From the NCBI RefSeq assembly GCF_963678635.1, contig NC_087066.1, positions 52,716,312 to 52,780,311 on the forward strand: 64,000 bases of DNA, read 5' to 3'. Under the pieces are notes generated by a model that made no database searches, was not told where the DNA came from, and was given only the letters and a program-made list of their open reading frames with translations. The DNA is from Symsagittifera roscoffensis. Taxonomy: Eukaryota; Xenacoelomorpha; Acoela; Convolutidae. Positions 11,108 to 26,413 of this stretch are shown here, piece after piece. A program made the position numbers and the translations under genes. The number at the start of each line of letters is the position of its first letter. Within the stretch, counting starts at the first letter, position 1.

Positions 11108-11805
11108 TAAAATTTATCAATGACTTGCTAGCTTGCGTTACTCGCTCTCATTGTTTTCCTTTTGCAGTGTATGTTCTTCTATTCAGCCTAATGTAAACAA
11201 TATTTGCACCTGGATGACCGATAACTACCTGGAACTACACTCTGCTAAAACAAAACCTTCAGTAACATTGTGCGGTATTGTATTAGGGCGATCATGCAAT
11301 TGAAAAGGTTGCGACCATCAAAGATTTGGACATACATGTTTCCTAACATGTCTTTTGGTCTCAATATCTCTCCATAAAAGTGAGTAAATTTAGCCGTGCT
11401 CCATTTTTCATCGCACGTAGTCTATGCTTTAGCACACCTGCTTCTAGTAAGTTAAACATCTAATATGCTTTTGTTAAGAGTATCATAAGGTTTAATTTGT
11501 GTTAAATCATAAAGTACCCATATTTATCGGATTTACGCAAAATGGAGTCAAGACAGAAAAAAAAAGTTCAACGGATCTACCTCCTTATCGCTCTGTTATA
11601 ATATTATGCTTTCTGACATACTGTTATTTTACAAGCTTTTACATGGCTATTACGATTTTAATATTTCCTTATATGTTGTTTTATCAAAGAAACGTTATCT
11701 CTACTCAGTTATTGGCCATCCAGATTGCGCTCAATCGAGAAAATAATATTCGATTTAAATCCCTTCAAAAAATTCAATACACACACCTTCTTTTATCGTT
11801 CAGTT
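11108..11805 (+). pseudogene. Non-LTR retrotransposon C-terminal remnant, copy 3
   Basis: Matches 335-1035: the reverse transcriptase tail (LDIHVS, then the serine/arginine helix) and the region with the QLLAIQIALNRENNIR frame. It is truncated after the CTTCTTTTATCGTTCAG motif and joined directly to TGTATTCGGGTGTG, so the last part, the microsatellite and most of the linker are gone. Several stops and frame changes make it non-functional. Confidence 0.65.
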
Positions 11806-14800
11806 TTTGTATTCGGGTGTGTTTTCTTTTTTCTTTTTTTTTGTTCTTCGCACAAAATAAGGTAACCAGTACCAGCTACTTAAAAAATCGAGTAATTGTA
11901 ATACATTTTTTTGTGTCAAATCACATTTTACAAATCGAATTAACTTTTAATCACATCGATTCTAATCATCTCTTTTTTATCATCATCACTTCAATATCTA
12001 TAAAATTTTTAGATTTTTGACTCTGAAATACATGATGAAGGGACTACTGACTGTAGTCTCGGTTACTATTATACTTATAACCTGGCTTTAGAGAAAAACT
12101 TGCTTTAATTTTTTTATTTTTGTTTCCCAATATTGCATAGAAATGCCTACTGCGAAAAAAGTTGAAAAGTCATCATCTAAACTAACCAGACCCTGCTTCT
12201 AACCAGATTTTTGAATCAGATTTTTGAAAAGATTCGAGAAGTTCAAAACTCAAAGTAGGAATCTAATTTAGTGACACTGACTGATTGTTTTTTGATCAAT
12301 ATTGTTCTGTAAAAAAGAATTATAACTCATAAGATGTAAATTATTGACAGTTCATTGTTTAGTCTAGCAGCTATTGATTGCAAATTAAACAAATATTTTA
12401 GTACAGTGAAAGTGCATCTTTCAGAGCGAAAAATCGTTCTAATGTTTTTTATGTTACTTCTATTATGTTACCAATTTCCTACTTTCCCGCCCAAAAATTT
12501 TCTAAGAGTTTTTTTCTTTGATTTCTTGATTTCAAATTTTCGATTGTAATTTCAATATAATGCTAACAATTGAATTTGAAAATATAGATGATAGTTTTGC
12601 CGAAATTTTATTTGGAATTATATAGCTTCAGTTCAGCTCCTTGCCGCGTGTGTGAGTGGAGGCCTCTTCTTCTACATATGTTTTTTTTCTTTTTTATGGT
12701 TCTTCGCACAAAATAAGGTAACCAGTACCAGGAACTTAAAAAATCGAATACTTGTAATAAATAAGGTAAAGTTTTTTTGGTGTCAAATCACGTTTTACAA
12801 ATCAAATCAACTTTTAATCACGTCGATTCTAATCATCTCTTTTTTATCATCATCACTTCCATTTCTAAAAAATTTTTAAATTTTGACTCTGAAATACATG
12901 ATGAAGGGACTCCTGACTGTAGCCCCGGTTACTATTATACTTATAACCTGGCTTTAGAGAAAAACTTGCTTGAATTTTTTCACTTTTGTTTCCCAATGTT
13001 GCATAGAAATGCCTACTGCAAAAACAGTTGGAAAGTCATCATCTAAACTAACCAGACCCTGCTTCTAACCAGATTTTTGAATCAGATTTTTTGAAAAGAT
13101 TCGAAAAGTTCAAAACTCAAAGTAGGAATCTAATTTAGTGAAACTAACTGATTGTTTTTTGATCAATATTGTTCTGTAAAAAAGAATTAAAACTCATAGG
13201 ATGTAATTTATTGACAGTTCATTGTTTAGTCTAGCAGTTATTGATTGCAAATTAAACAAATATTTTAGCACAGTGGAAGTGCATCTTTCAGAGCGAAAAA
13301 TCGGTCTAATGTTTACTTCTATTATGTTACCAATTTCAAACTTTTGCGCCAAAAACTTTCTAAGAGTTTTTTTTTCTTTGATTTCTTGATTTCAAATTTT
13401 CTAATGTAATTTCAATATAAAGCTAACAAATGAAATTGAAACTATTGATGAAGTTTTTGCCAATTTTGTTTTTTGGAATTATATAGCTTCAGTTTCAGCT
13501 CCTTGCCGCGTGTGTTGAGTGGAGGCCTCTTCTTCTACATATGCTTTTTTTCTTTTTTATGGTTTTTCGCACAAAATAAGGTAACCAGTACCAGGTACTT
13601 AAAAAATCGAGTAATTACAATACACAAGGTAAAGTTTTTTGGTGTCAAATCACGTTTTACAAATCAAATTAACTTTTAATCACATCGATTCTAATCATCT
13701 CTTTTTTATCATCATCACTTCTATATCTATAAAATGTTTAAATTTTGACTCTGAAATACATGATGAAGGGACTCCTGACTGTAGCCTCGGTTACTATTAT
13801 ACTTATAACCTGGCTTTAGAGAAAAACTTGCTTTAATTTTTTAATTTTTTGTTTCCCAATGTTGCATAGAAATGCCTACTGCGAAAAAAGTTGAAAAGTC
13901 ATCATCTAAACTAACCAGACCCTGCTTCTAACCAGATTTTTGAATCAGATTTTTGAAAAGATTCGAGAAGTTCAAAACTCAAAGTAGGAATCTAATTTAG
14001 TGACACTGACTGATTGTTTTTTGATCAATATTGTTCTGTAAAAAAGAATTATAACTCATAAGATGTAAATTATTGACAGTTCATTGTTTAGTCTAGCAGT
14101 TATTGATTGCAAATTAAACAAATATTTTAGTACAGTAAAAGTGCATCTTTCAGAGCGAAAAATCGTTCTAATGTTTTTTATGTTACTTCTATTATGTTAC
14201 CAATTTCCTACTTTCCCGCCCAAAAATTTTCTAAGAGTTTTTTTCTTTGATTTCTTGATTTAGAATTTTCGATTGTAATTTCAATATAATGCTAACAATT
14301 GAATTTGAAAATATTGATGATGTTTTTGCCGAAATTTTATTTGGAATTATATAGCTTCAGTTCAGCTCCTTGCCTCGTGTGTGAGTGGAGGCCTCTTCTT
14401 CTACATATTTTTTTTCTTTTTTATGGTTCTTCGCACAAAATAAGGTAACCAGTACCAGGAACTTAAAAAATCGAATAATTGTAATAAATAAGGTAAAGTT
14501 TTTTGGTGTCAAATCATGTTTTACAAATCAAATCAACTTTTAATCACGTCGATTCTAATCATCTCTTTTTTATCATCATCACTTCCATTTCTAAAAAATT
14601 TTTAAATTTTGACTCTGAAATACATGATGAAGGGACTCCTGACTGTAGCCCCGGTTACTATTATACTTATAACCTGGCTTTAGAGAAAAACTTGCTTGAA
14701 TTTTTTCACTTTCGTTTCCCAATGTTGCATAGAATTGCCTACTGCAAAAACAGTTGGAAAGTCATCATCTAAACTAACCAGACCCTGCTTCTAACCAGAT

Positions 14801-17800
14801 TTTTGAATCAGATTTTTTGAAAAGATTCGAAAAGTTCAAAACTCAAAGTAGGAATCTAATTTAGTGAAACTAACTGATTGTTTTTTGATCAAAATTGTTG
14901 TGTAAAAAAGAATTAAAGATCATAGGATGTAATTTATTGACAGTTCATTGTTTAGTCTAGCAGTTATTGATTGCAAATTAAACAAATATTTTAGCACAGT
15001 GGAAGTGCATCTTTCAGAGCGAAAAATCGGTCTAATGTTTACTTCTATTATGTTACCAATTTCATACTTTTGCGCCAAAAACTTTCTACGAGTTTTTTTT
15101 TTCTTTGATTTCTTGATTTCAAATTTTCTATTGTAATTTCAATATAATGCTAACAAATAAAATTGAAAATATTGATGATGTTTTTGCCAATTTTGTTTTT
15201 TGGAAATATATAGCTTCAGTTTCAGCTCCTTGCCGCGTGTGTTGAGTGGAGGTCTCTTCTTCTACATATGCTTTTTTTCTTTTTTATGGTTCTTCGCACA
15301 AATTAAGGTAACCAGTACCCGGTACTTAAAAAATCGAGTAATTGTAATACATAAGGTAAAGTTTTTTGGTTTCAAATCATGTTTTACAAATCAAATTAAC
15401 TTTGAATCACGTCGATTCTAATCATCTCTGTTTTATCATCATCACTTCCATATCTATAAAATTTTTAAATTTTGACTCTGAAATACATGATGAAGGGACT
15501 CCTTACTGTAGCCTTGGTTACTATTATACTTATAACCTGGCTTTAGAGAAAAACTTGTTTAATTTTTTTAATTTTTGTTTCCCAATGTTACAAAGAAATG
15601 CCTACTGCAAAAACAGTTGAAAAGTCATCATCTAAACTAACCAGACCCTGCTTCTATACAGATTTTTGAATCAGATTTTTTGAAAAGATTCGAAAAGTTC
15701 AAAACTCAAAGTAGGAATCTAATTTAGTGAAACTAACTGATTGTTTTTTGATCAATATTGTTCTGTAAAAAAGAATTAAAACTCATAGGATGTAATTTAT
15801 TGACAGTTCATTGTTTAGTCTAGCAGTTATTGATTGCAAATTAAACAAATACTTCTATTATGTTACCAATTTCATACTTTTGCGCCAAAAACTTTCTAAG
15901 AGTTTTTTTTTCTTTGATTTCTTGATTTCAAATTTTCTAATGTAATTTCAATGTAATGCTAACAAATAAAATTGAAAATATTGATGATGTTTTTGCCAAT
16001 TTTGTTTTTTGGAATTATATAGCTTCAGTTTCAGCTCCTTGCCGCGTGTGTTGAGTGGAGGCCTCTTCTTCTACATATGCTTTTTTTCTTTTTTATGGTT
16101 TTTCGCACAAAATAAGGTAACCAGTACCAGGTACTTAAAAAATCGAGTAATTACAATACACAAGGTAAATTTTTTTGGTGTCAAATCACGTTTTACAAAT
16201 CAAATTAACTTTTAATCACATCGATTCTAATCATCTCTTTTTTATCATCATCACTTCTATATCTATAAAATGTTTATATTTTGACTCTGAAATACATGAT
16301 GAAGGGACTCCTGACTGTAGCCTCGGTTACTATTATACTTATAACCTGGCTTTAGAGAAAAACTTGCTTTAATTTTTTAATTTTTTGTTTCCCAATGTTG
16401 CATAGAAATGCCTACTGCGAAAACAGTTGAAAAGTCATCATCTAAGTTAATCAGACCCTGCTTCTAACCAGATTTTTGAATCAGATTTTGAAAAAAAATT
16501 CGAAAAGTTCAAAACTCAAAGTAGGAATCTAATTTAGTGACACTAACTGATTGTTTTTTTATCAATATTGTTCTATAAAAAAGAATTATAACTCATAAGA
16601 TGTAAATTATTGACAGTTCATTGTTTAGTCTAGCAGTTATTGATTGCAAAATAAACAAATATTTTAGTACAGTGAAACTGCATCTTTCAGAGCGAAAAAC
16701 TGGTCTAATGTTTTTATGTTACTTCCATTATGTTACCAATTTCCTACTTTCCCGCCAAAAATTTTCTAAGAGTTTTTTTTTCTTTAATTTCTTGATTTCA
16801 AATTTTCGATTGTAATTTCAATATAATGCTAACAATTGAATTTGAAAATTTTGATGGTGTTTTTGCCGATTTTTTTTTTGGAATTATATAGCTTCAGTTT
16901 CAGCTCCTTGCCGCGTGTGTTGAGTGGAGGCCTCTTCTTCTACAAATGCTTTTTTTTCTTTTTTATGCTTCTTCGCACAAAATAAGGTAACCAGTACCAG
17001 ATACTTAAAAAATTGAGTAATTACAATACATAAGGTAAAGTTTTTTGGTGTCAAATCACCTTTTACAAATCAAATTAACTTTTAATCACATCGATTCTAA
17101 TTATCTCGTTTTTTATCATCATCACTTCCATATCTATAAAATTTTTAAATTTTGACCCTGAAATACATGATGAAGGGACTCCTGACTGTAGCCTCGATTA
17201 CTATTATACTTATAAAGTGGCTTTAGAGAAAAACTTGCTTTAATTTTTTTTATTTTTTGTTTCCCAATGTTGCATAGAAAAGTCTACTGCGAAAACAGTT
17301 GAAAAGTCATCAACTAAACTTTTTAATTTTTTGATCTTTGATTTCTTGATTTCAAATTTTCGATTGTAATTTCAATATAATGCTAACAAATGAATTTGAA
17401 AATATTGATGATGCTTTTGCCGACGGTTTTTTTGGAATTATTTAGCTTCAGTTTCAGCTCCTTGCCGCTTGTGTTGAGTGGAGGCCTCTTCTTCTACATT
17501 TGCTTTTTTCTTTTTTATGGTTCTTCGCACAAAATAAGGTAACCAGTACCAGGTACTTAAAAAATCGAGTAATTACAATACATAAGGTAAAGTGTTTTGG
17601 TGTCAAATCACGTTTTACAAATCAAATTAACTTTCAATCACGTCGATTCTAATCATCTCTTTTTTATCATCATCACTTCCATATCTATAAAATTTTTAAA
17701 TTTTGACTCTAAAATACACGATGAAGGGACTCCTGACTGTAGCCTCGGTTACTATTATACTTATAACCTGGCTTTAGAGAAAAACTTGCTGTAAGTTTTT

Positions 17801-19682
17801 TTTTGATTCCCAATGTTGCACAGAAATGCCTACTGCGAAAACAGTTGAAAAGTCATCATCTAAACTAACCAGACCCTGCTTCTAACCAGATTTTTGAATC
17901 AGATTTTTTAAAAAGATTCGCAAAGTTCAAAACTCAAAGTAGGAATCTAATTTAGTGACACTAACTGATTGTTTTTTGATCAATATTGTTCTGTAAAAAA
18001 GAATTATAACTCATAAGATGTAAATTATTGACAGTTCATTGTTTAGTCTAGCAGTTATTGATTGCAAATTAAACAAAAATTTTAGTACAGTGAAACTGCA
18101 TCTTTCAGAGCGAAAAACCGGTCTAATGTTTTTATGTTACTTCTATTATGTTACCAATTTCCTACTTTCCCGCCAAAAATTTCCAAGAGTTTTTTTTCTT
18201 TGATTTCTTGATTTCAAATTTTCGATTGTAATTTCAATAGAATGTTAACAATTGAATTTGAAAATATTAATGATGTTTTTGCCGAAATTTTTTTTGGAAT
18301 TATATAGCTTCAGTTTTAGCTCCTTGCCGCGTGTGTTGAGTGGAGGCCTCTTCTTCTACATATGCTTTTTTTTCTTTTTTATGGTTCTTCGCACAAAATA
18401 AGGTAACCAGTATCAAGTAATTAAAAAATCGAGTAATTGTAATACATAAGGTAAAGTTTTTTGGTGTCAAATCACGTTTTACAAATCAAATTAACTTTTA
18501 ATCACGTCGATTCTAATCATCTCTTTTTTATCGTCATCAATTCCATATCTATAAAATTTTAAAATTTTGACTCTGAAATACATGATGAAGGGACTCCTTA
18601 CTTTAGCCTCGGTTACTATTATACTTATAACCTGGCTTTAGAGAAAAACTTGCTTTAATTTGTTTACTTTTTGTTTCCCAATGTTGCATAGAAATGCCTA
18701 CAGCGAAAACAGTTGAAAAGCCATACACTAAACTTTTTAATTTTTTTTTCTTTGAGTTCTTGATTTCAAATTTTCGATTGTAATTTCAATATAATGCTAA
18801 CAATTGAATTTGAAAATATTGATGATGTTTTTGCCGAAATTTTTTTTGGAATTTGATAGCTTCAGTTTCAGCTCCTTGCCGCGTGTGTTGAGTGGAGGCC
18901 TCTTCTTCTACATTTGCTTTTTTCTTTTTTATGGTTCTTCGCACAAAATAAGGTAACCAGTACCCGGTACTTAAAAATCGAGTAATTACAATACATAAGG
19001 TAAAGTTTTTTGGTGTCAAATCACGTTTTACAAATCAAATTAACTTTTAATCACATCGATTCTAATCATCTCTTTTTTATCATCATCACTTCCAAATCTA
19101 TAAAATTTTTAAATTTTGACTCTGAAATACATGATGAAGGGACTCCTGACTGTAGCCTCGGTTACTATTATACTTATAACCTGGCTTTAGAGAAAAACTT
19201 GCTCTAAAGAGAAAAACTGGCTTTAGAGAAAAACTTGCTCTAATTTTTTTTTGTTTCCCAATGTTGCATAGAAATGCCTACTGCGAAAACAGTTGAAAAG
19301 TTATCATCTAAACTAACCAGACCCTGCTTCTAACCAGATTTTTGAATCAGATTTTTTAAGAAGATTCGAAAAATTCAAAACTCAAAGTAGGAATCTAATT
19401 TAGTGACACTAACTGATTGTTTTTTGATCAATATTGTTCTGTAAAAAAGAATTATAACTCATAAGATGTAAATTATTGACAGTTCATTGTTTAGTCTAGC
19501 AGTTATTGATTGCAAATAAAACAAATATTTTAGTACAGTGAAACTGCATCTTTCAGAGTGAAAAACCGGTCTAATGTTTTTATGTTACTTCTATTAAGTT
19601 ACCAGTTTCCTATTTTCCCGCCAAAAACTTTCTAAGAGTTTTTTTTCTTTGAGTTCTTGATTTCAAATTTTCGATTGTAATT

Positions 19683-21620
19683 TCAATATAATGCTAACAA
19701 TTGAATTTGAAAATATTGATGATGTTTTTGCCGAAATTGTTTTTGGAATTTGATAGCTTCAGTTTCAGCTCCTTGCCGCGTGTGTTGAGTGGAGGCCTCT
19801 TCTTCTACATTTGCTTTTTTCTTTTTTATGGTTCTTCGCACAAAATAAGGTAACCAGTACCCGGTACTTAAAAATCGAGTAATTACAATACATAAGGTAA
19901 AGTTTTTTGGTGTCAAATCACGTTTTACAAATCAAATTAACTTTTAATCACATCGATTCTAATCATCTCTTTTTATCATCATCACTTCCAAATCTATAAA
20001 ATTTTTAAATTTTGACTCTGAAATACATGATGAAGGGACTCCTGACTGTAGCCTCGGTTACTATTATACTTATAACCTGGCTTTACAGAAAAACTTGCTT
20101 TAATTTTTGTTTGTTTCCCAATGTTGCATAGAAATGCCTACTGCGAAAACAGTTGAAAAGTTATCATCTAAACTAACCAGACCCTGCTTCTAACAAAAGA
20201 TTCGAAAAATTCAAAACTCAAAGTAGGAATCTAATTTAGTGACACTAACTGATTGTGTTTTGATCAATATTGTTCTGTAAAAAAGAATTATAACTCATAA
20301 GATGTAAATTATTGACAGTTCATTGTTTAGTCTAGCAGTTATTGATTGCAAATAAAACAAATATTTTAGTACAGTGAAACTGCATCTTTCAGAGTGAAAA
20401 ACCGGTCTAATGTTTTTATGTTACTTCTATTATGTTACCAGTTTCCTATTTTCCCGCCAAAAACTTTCTAAGAGTTTTTTTCTTTGATTTCTTGATTTCA
20501 AATTTTCGATTGTAATTTCAATAGAATGTTAACAATTGAATTTGAAAATATTAATGATGTTTTTGCCGAAATTTTTTTTGGAATTATATAGCTTCAGTTT
20601 TAGCTCCTTGCCGCGTGTGTTGAGTGGAGGCCTCTTCTTCTACATATGCTTTTTTCTTTTTTATGGTTCTTCGCACAAAATAAGGTAACCAGTACCAGGT
20701 ACTTAAAAAATCGAGTAATTACAATACATAAGGTAAAGTTTTTTGGTGTCAAATCACGTTTTACAAATCAAATTAACTTTTAATCACATGGATTCTAATC
20801 ATCTCTTTCTTATCATCATCACTTCCATATCTATAAAACTTTTAAATTTTGACTCTGAAACACATGATGAAGGGACTCCTGACTGTAGCCTCGGTTACTA
20901 TTATACTTATAACCTGGCTTTAGAGAAAAACTTGCTTTAATTTTTTTACTTTTTGTTTCCCAATGTTGCATAGAAATGCCTACTGCGAAAACAATTGAAA
21001 AGTCATCAACTAAACTTTTTAATTTTTTTCTCTTTGATTTCTTGATTTCAAATTTTCGATTGTAATTTCAATATAATGCTAACAATTGAATTTGAAAAAA
21101 TTGATGATGTTTTTGCCGAAAATTTTTTTGGAATTATATAGCTTCAGTTTCAGCTCCTTGCCGGGTGTGTTGAGTGGAGGCCTCTTCTTCTACATTTGCT
21201 TTTTTTCTTTTTTATGTTTTTCGCACAAAATAAGGTAACCAGTACCAGGTACTTAAAAAATCGAGTGATTACAATACATAAGGTAAAGTTTTTTGGTGTC
21301 AAATCACGTTTTACAAATCAAATTAACTTTTAATCACATCGATTCCAATCATCTCTTTTTTATCATCATCACTTCCATATCTATGGAATTTTTAAATTTT
21401 GACTCTGAAATACATGATGAAGGGACTCCTGACTGTAGCCTCGGTTACTATTATACTTATAACCTGGCTTTAGAGAAAAACTTGCTTTAATTTTTTTATT
21501 TTTTGTTTCCCAATGTTGCATAGAAATGCCAACTGCGAAAACAGTTGAAAAGTCATCATCTAAACTAACCAGACCCTGCTTCTAAACAGATTTTTGAATC
21601 AGATTTTTTAATAGGATTCG
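19683..21620. repeat. Satellite higher-order block, duplicated at about 26190-28140
   Basis: Diagnostic variants seen in this block recur about 6.5 kb downstream: AGTACCCGGTACT palindromes with a one-base-shorter A run, a TCACATGGATTC variant, AACACATGATGAAGG, a TGAGTGGAGG preceded by GCCGGGTG, and a short unit. The anchors 20743 and 21293 pair with 27273 and 27823, both at a spacing of 6530. This indicates duplication of a multi-monomer block rather than of single monomers. Confidence 0.8.
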
Positions 21621-22159
21621 AGAAGTTCAAAACTCAAAGTAGGAATCTAATTTAGTGACACTAACTGACTGTTTTTTGATCAATATTGTTCTGTAAAAAA
21701 GAATTATAACTCATAGGATGAAAATTATTGAGAGTTCATTGTTTAGTCTAGCAGTTTTTGATTGCAAATTAAACAAATATTTTAGCACAGTGAAAGTGCA
21801 TCTTTCAGAGCGAAAAATCGGTCTAATTTTTTATGTTACTTCTATTATGTTACCAATTTTATACTTTCGCGCCAAAAATATTCTAAGAGTTTTTTTTTCT
21901 TTGATTTCTTGATTTCAAATTTTCTATTGTAATTTCAATATAATGCTAACAATTAAACTTGAAAATATTGATGATGTTTTTGCCACTTTTGTTTTTTGGA
22001 ATTTTATTGCTTCAGTTTCAGCTCCTTGCCGCGTCTGTTGAGTGGATGCCTCTTCTTCTACATATGTTTTTTTTCTTTTTATGGTTCTTCGCACAAAATA
22101 AGGTAACCAGTACCAGGTACTTAAAAATCGAGTAACTGTAATACATAAGGTAAAGTTTT

Positions 22160-25100
22160 TTGGTGTCAAATCACGTTTTACAAATCAAATCAACTTTTAA
22201 TCAAGCCGATTCTAATCATCTCTTTTTTATCATCATCACTTCCATATCTATAAAATTTTTACATTTTGACTCTGAAATACATGATGAAGGGACTCCTTAC
22301 TGTAGCCTCGGTTACTATTATACTTATAACCTGGCTTTAGAGAAAAACTTGCTTTAATTTTTTTACTTTTTGTTTCCCAATGTTGCATAGAAATGCCTAA
22401 TGCGAAAACAGTTGAAAGGTCATCATCTAAACTAACCAGACCCTGCTTCTATACAGATCTTTGAATCAGATTTTTTGAAAAGATTCGAAAAGTTCAAAAC
22501 TCAAAGTAGGAATCTAATTTAGTGAAACTAACTGACGGTTTTTTGATCAATATTGTTCTGTAAAAAAGAATTATAACTCATAGGATGAAAATTATTGAGA
22601 GTTCATTGTTTAGTCTAGCAGTTTTTGATTGCAAATTAAACAAATATTTTAGCACAGTGAAAGTGCATCTTTCAGAGCGAAAAATCGGTCTAATTTTTTA
22701 TGTTACTTCTATTATGTTACCAATTTTATACTTTCGCGCCAAAAATATTCTAAGAGTTTTTTTTTCTTTGATTTCTTGATTTCAAATTTTCTATTGTAAT
22801 TTCAATATAATGCTAACAATTAAACTTGAAAATATTGATGATGTTTTTGCCACTTTTGTTTTTTGGAATTATATTGCTTCAGTTTCAGCTCCTTGCCGCG
22901 TCTGTTGAGTGGATGCCTCTTCTTCTACATATGTTTTTTTTCTTTTTATGGTTCTTCGCACAAAATAAGGTAACCAGTACCAGGTACTTAAAAATCGAGT
23001 AACTGTAATACATAAGGTAAAGTTTTTTGGTGTCAAATCACGTTTTACAAATCAAATCAACTTTTAATCACGTCGATTCTAATCATCTCTTTTTTATCAT
23101 CATCACTTCCATATCTAAAGAATTTTTAAATTTTGACTCTGAAATACATGATGAAGGGACTCCTGACTGTAGCCTCGGTTACTATTATACTTATAACCTG
23201 GCTTTAGAGAAAAACTTGCTTTAATTTGTTTTTTTTTTTGTTTCCCAATGTTGCATAGAAATGCCTACAGCGAAAACAGTTGAAAAGCCATACACTAAAC
23301 TTTTTAATTTTTTTTTCTTTGAGTTCTTGATTTCAAATTTTCGATTGTAATTTCACTATAATGCTAACAATTGAATTTGAAAATATTGATGATGTTTTTG
23401 CCAAAATTTTTTTTGGAATTATTTTGCTTCAGTTTCAGCTCCTTGCCGCGTGTGTTGAGTGGAGGCCTCTTCTTCTACATATGTTTTTTTTCTTTTTTAT
23501 GGTTCTTCGCACAAAATAAGGTAACCAGTACCAGGTACTTAAAAAATCGAGTAATTGTAATACATAAGGTAAAGTTTTTTGGTGTCAAATCATGTTTTAC
23601 AAATCAAATTAACTTTTAATCAAGCCGATTCTAATCATCTCTTTTTTATCATCATCACTTCCATATCTATAAAATTTTTACATTTTGACTCTGAAATACA
23701 TGATGAAGGGACTCCTTACTGTAGCCTCGGTTACTATTATACTTATAACCTAGCTTTAGAGAAAAACTTGCTTTAATTTTTTTACTTTTTGTTTCCCAAT
23801 GTTGCATAGAAATGCCTAATGCGAAAACAGTTGAAAGGTCATCATCTAAACTAACCAGACCCTGCTTCTATACAGATCTTTGAATCAGATTTTTTGAAAA
23901 GATTCGAAAAGTTCAAAACTCAAAGTAGGAATCTAATTTAGTGAAAATAACTGACTGTTTTTTGATCAATATTGTTCTGTAAAAAAGAATTATAACTCAT
24001 AGGATGAAAATTATTGAGAGTTCATTGTTTAGTCTAGCAGTTTTTGATTGCAAATTAAACAAATATTTTAGCACAGTGAAAGTGCATCTTTCAGAGCGAA
24101 AAATCGGTCTAATTTTTTATGTTACTTCTATTATGTTACCAATTTTATACTTTCGCGCCAAAAATATTCTAAGAGTTTTTTTTCTTTGATTTCTTGATTT
24201 CAAATTTTCTATTGTAATTTCAATATAATGCTAACAATTAAACTTGAAAATATTGATGATGTTTTTGCCACTTTTGTTTTTTGGAATTATATTGCTTCAG
24301 TTTTAGCTCCTTGCCGCGTCTGTTGAGTGGATGCCTCTTCTTCTACATATGTTTTTTTTCTTTTTATGGTTCTTCGCACAAAATAAGGTAACCAGTACCA
24401 GGTACTTAAAAATCGAGTAACTGTAATACATAAGGTAAAGTTTTTTGGTGTCAAATCACGTTTTACAAATCAAATCAACTTTTAATCACGTCGATTCTAA
24501 TCATCTCTTTTTTATCATCATCACTTCCATATCTATAGAATTTTTAAATTTTGACTCTGAAATACATGATGAAGGGACTCCTGACTGTAGCCTCGGTTAC
24601 TATTATACTTATAACCTGGCTTTAGAGAAAAACTTGCTTTAATTTGTTTACTTTTTGTTTCCCAATGTTGCATAGAAATGCCTACAGCGAAAACAGTTGA
24701 AAAGCCATACACTAAACTTTTTAATTTTTTTTTCTTTGAGTTCTTGATTTCAAATTTTCGATTGTAATTTCACTATAATGCTAACAATTGAATTTGAAAA
24801 TATTGATGATGTTTTTGCCAAAAATTTTTTTGGAATTATTTTGCTTCAGTTTCAGCTCCTTGCCGCGTGTGTTGAGTGGAGGCCTCTTCTTCTACATATG
24901 TTTTTTTTCTTTTTTATGGTTCTTCGCACAAAATAAGGTAACCAGTACCAGGTACTTAAAAAATCGAGTAATTGTAATACATAAGGTAAAGTTTTTTGGT
25001 GTCAAATCATGTTTTACAAATCAAATTAACTTTTAATCAAGCCGATTCTAATCATCTCTTTTTTATCATCATCACTTCCATATCTATAAAATTTTTACAT

Positions 25101-26413
25101 TTTGACTCTGAAATACATGATGAAGGGACTCCTTACTGTAGCCTCGGTTACTATTATACTTATAACCTGGCTTTAGAGAAAAACTTGCTTTAATTTTTTT
25201 ACTTTTTGTTTCCCAATGTTGCATAGAAATGCCTAATGCGAAAACAGTTGAAAGGTCATCATCTAAACTAACCAGACCCTGCTTCTATACAGATCTTTGA
25301 ATCAGATTTTTTGAAAAGATTCGAAAAGTTCAAAACTCAAAGTAGGAATCTAATTTAGTGAAACTAACTGACTGTTTTTTGATCAATATTGTTCTGTAAA
25401 AAAGAATTATAACTCATAGGATGAAAATTATTGAGAGTTCATTGTTTAGTCTAGCAGTTTTTGATTGCAATTTAAACAAATATTTTAGCACAGTGAAAGT
25501 GCATCTTTCAGAGCGAAAAATCGGTCTAATTTTTTATGTTACTTCTATTATGTTACCAATTTCATACTTTCGCGCCAAAAATATTCTAAGAGTTTTTTTT
25601 TCTTTGATTTCTTGATTTCAAATTTTCTATTGTAATTTCAATATAATGCTAACAATTAAACTTGAAAATATTGATGATGTTTTTGCCACTTTTGTTTTTT
25701 GGAATTATATTGCTTCAGTTTCAGCTCCTTGCCGCGTCTGTTGAGTGGATGCCTCTTCTTCTACATATGTTTTTTTTCTTTTTTATGGTTCTTCGCACAA
25801 AATAAGGTAACCAGTACCAGGTACTTAAAAAATCGAGTAACTGTAATACATAAGGTAAAGTTTTTTGGTGTCAAATCACGTTTTACAAATCAAATCAACT
25901 TTTAATCACGTCGATTCTAATCATCTCTTTTTTATCATCATCATTTCCATATCTATAGAATTTTTAAATTTTGACTCTGAAATACATGATGAAGGGACTC
26001 CTGACTGTAGCCTCGGTTACTATTATACTTATAACCTGGCTTTAGAGAAAAACTTGCTTTAATTTGTTTACTTTTTGTTTCCCAATGTTGCATAGAAATG
26101 CCTACAGCGAAAACAGTTGAAAAGCCATACACTAAACTTTTTAATTTTTTTTTCTTTGAGTTCTTGATTTCAAATTTTCGATTGTAATTTCAATATAATG
26201 CTAACAATTGAATTTGAAAATATTGATGATGTTTTTGCCGAAATTTTTTTTGGAATTTGATAGCTTCAGTTTCAGCTCCTTGCCGCGTGTGTTGAGTGGA
26301 GGCCTCTTCTTCTACATTTGCTTTTTTCTTTTTTATGGTTCTTCGCACAAAATAAGGTAACCAGTACCCGGTACTTAAAAATCGAGTAATTACAATACAT
26401 AGGGTAAAGTTTT
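22160..26413. repeat. Satellite higher-order repeat: three long+short dimers (~1418 bp)
   Basis: Anchors 22160/23027, 23579/24445 and 24996/25865 define three consecutive dimers of one long (866-869 bp) and one short (549-552 bp) unit. The dimers repeat every 1417-1419 bp and look almost identical. Shared private variants include GCCGCGTCTG...GTGGATGCC, TTTTTACATTTTGACTC and ACTCCTTACTGTAGCC in the same members of each dimer. A further near-identical long unit starts at 28693. Confidence 0.85.
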
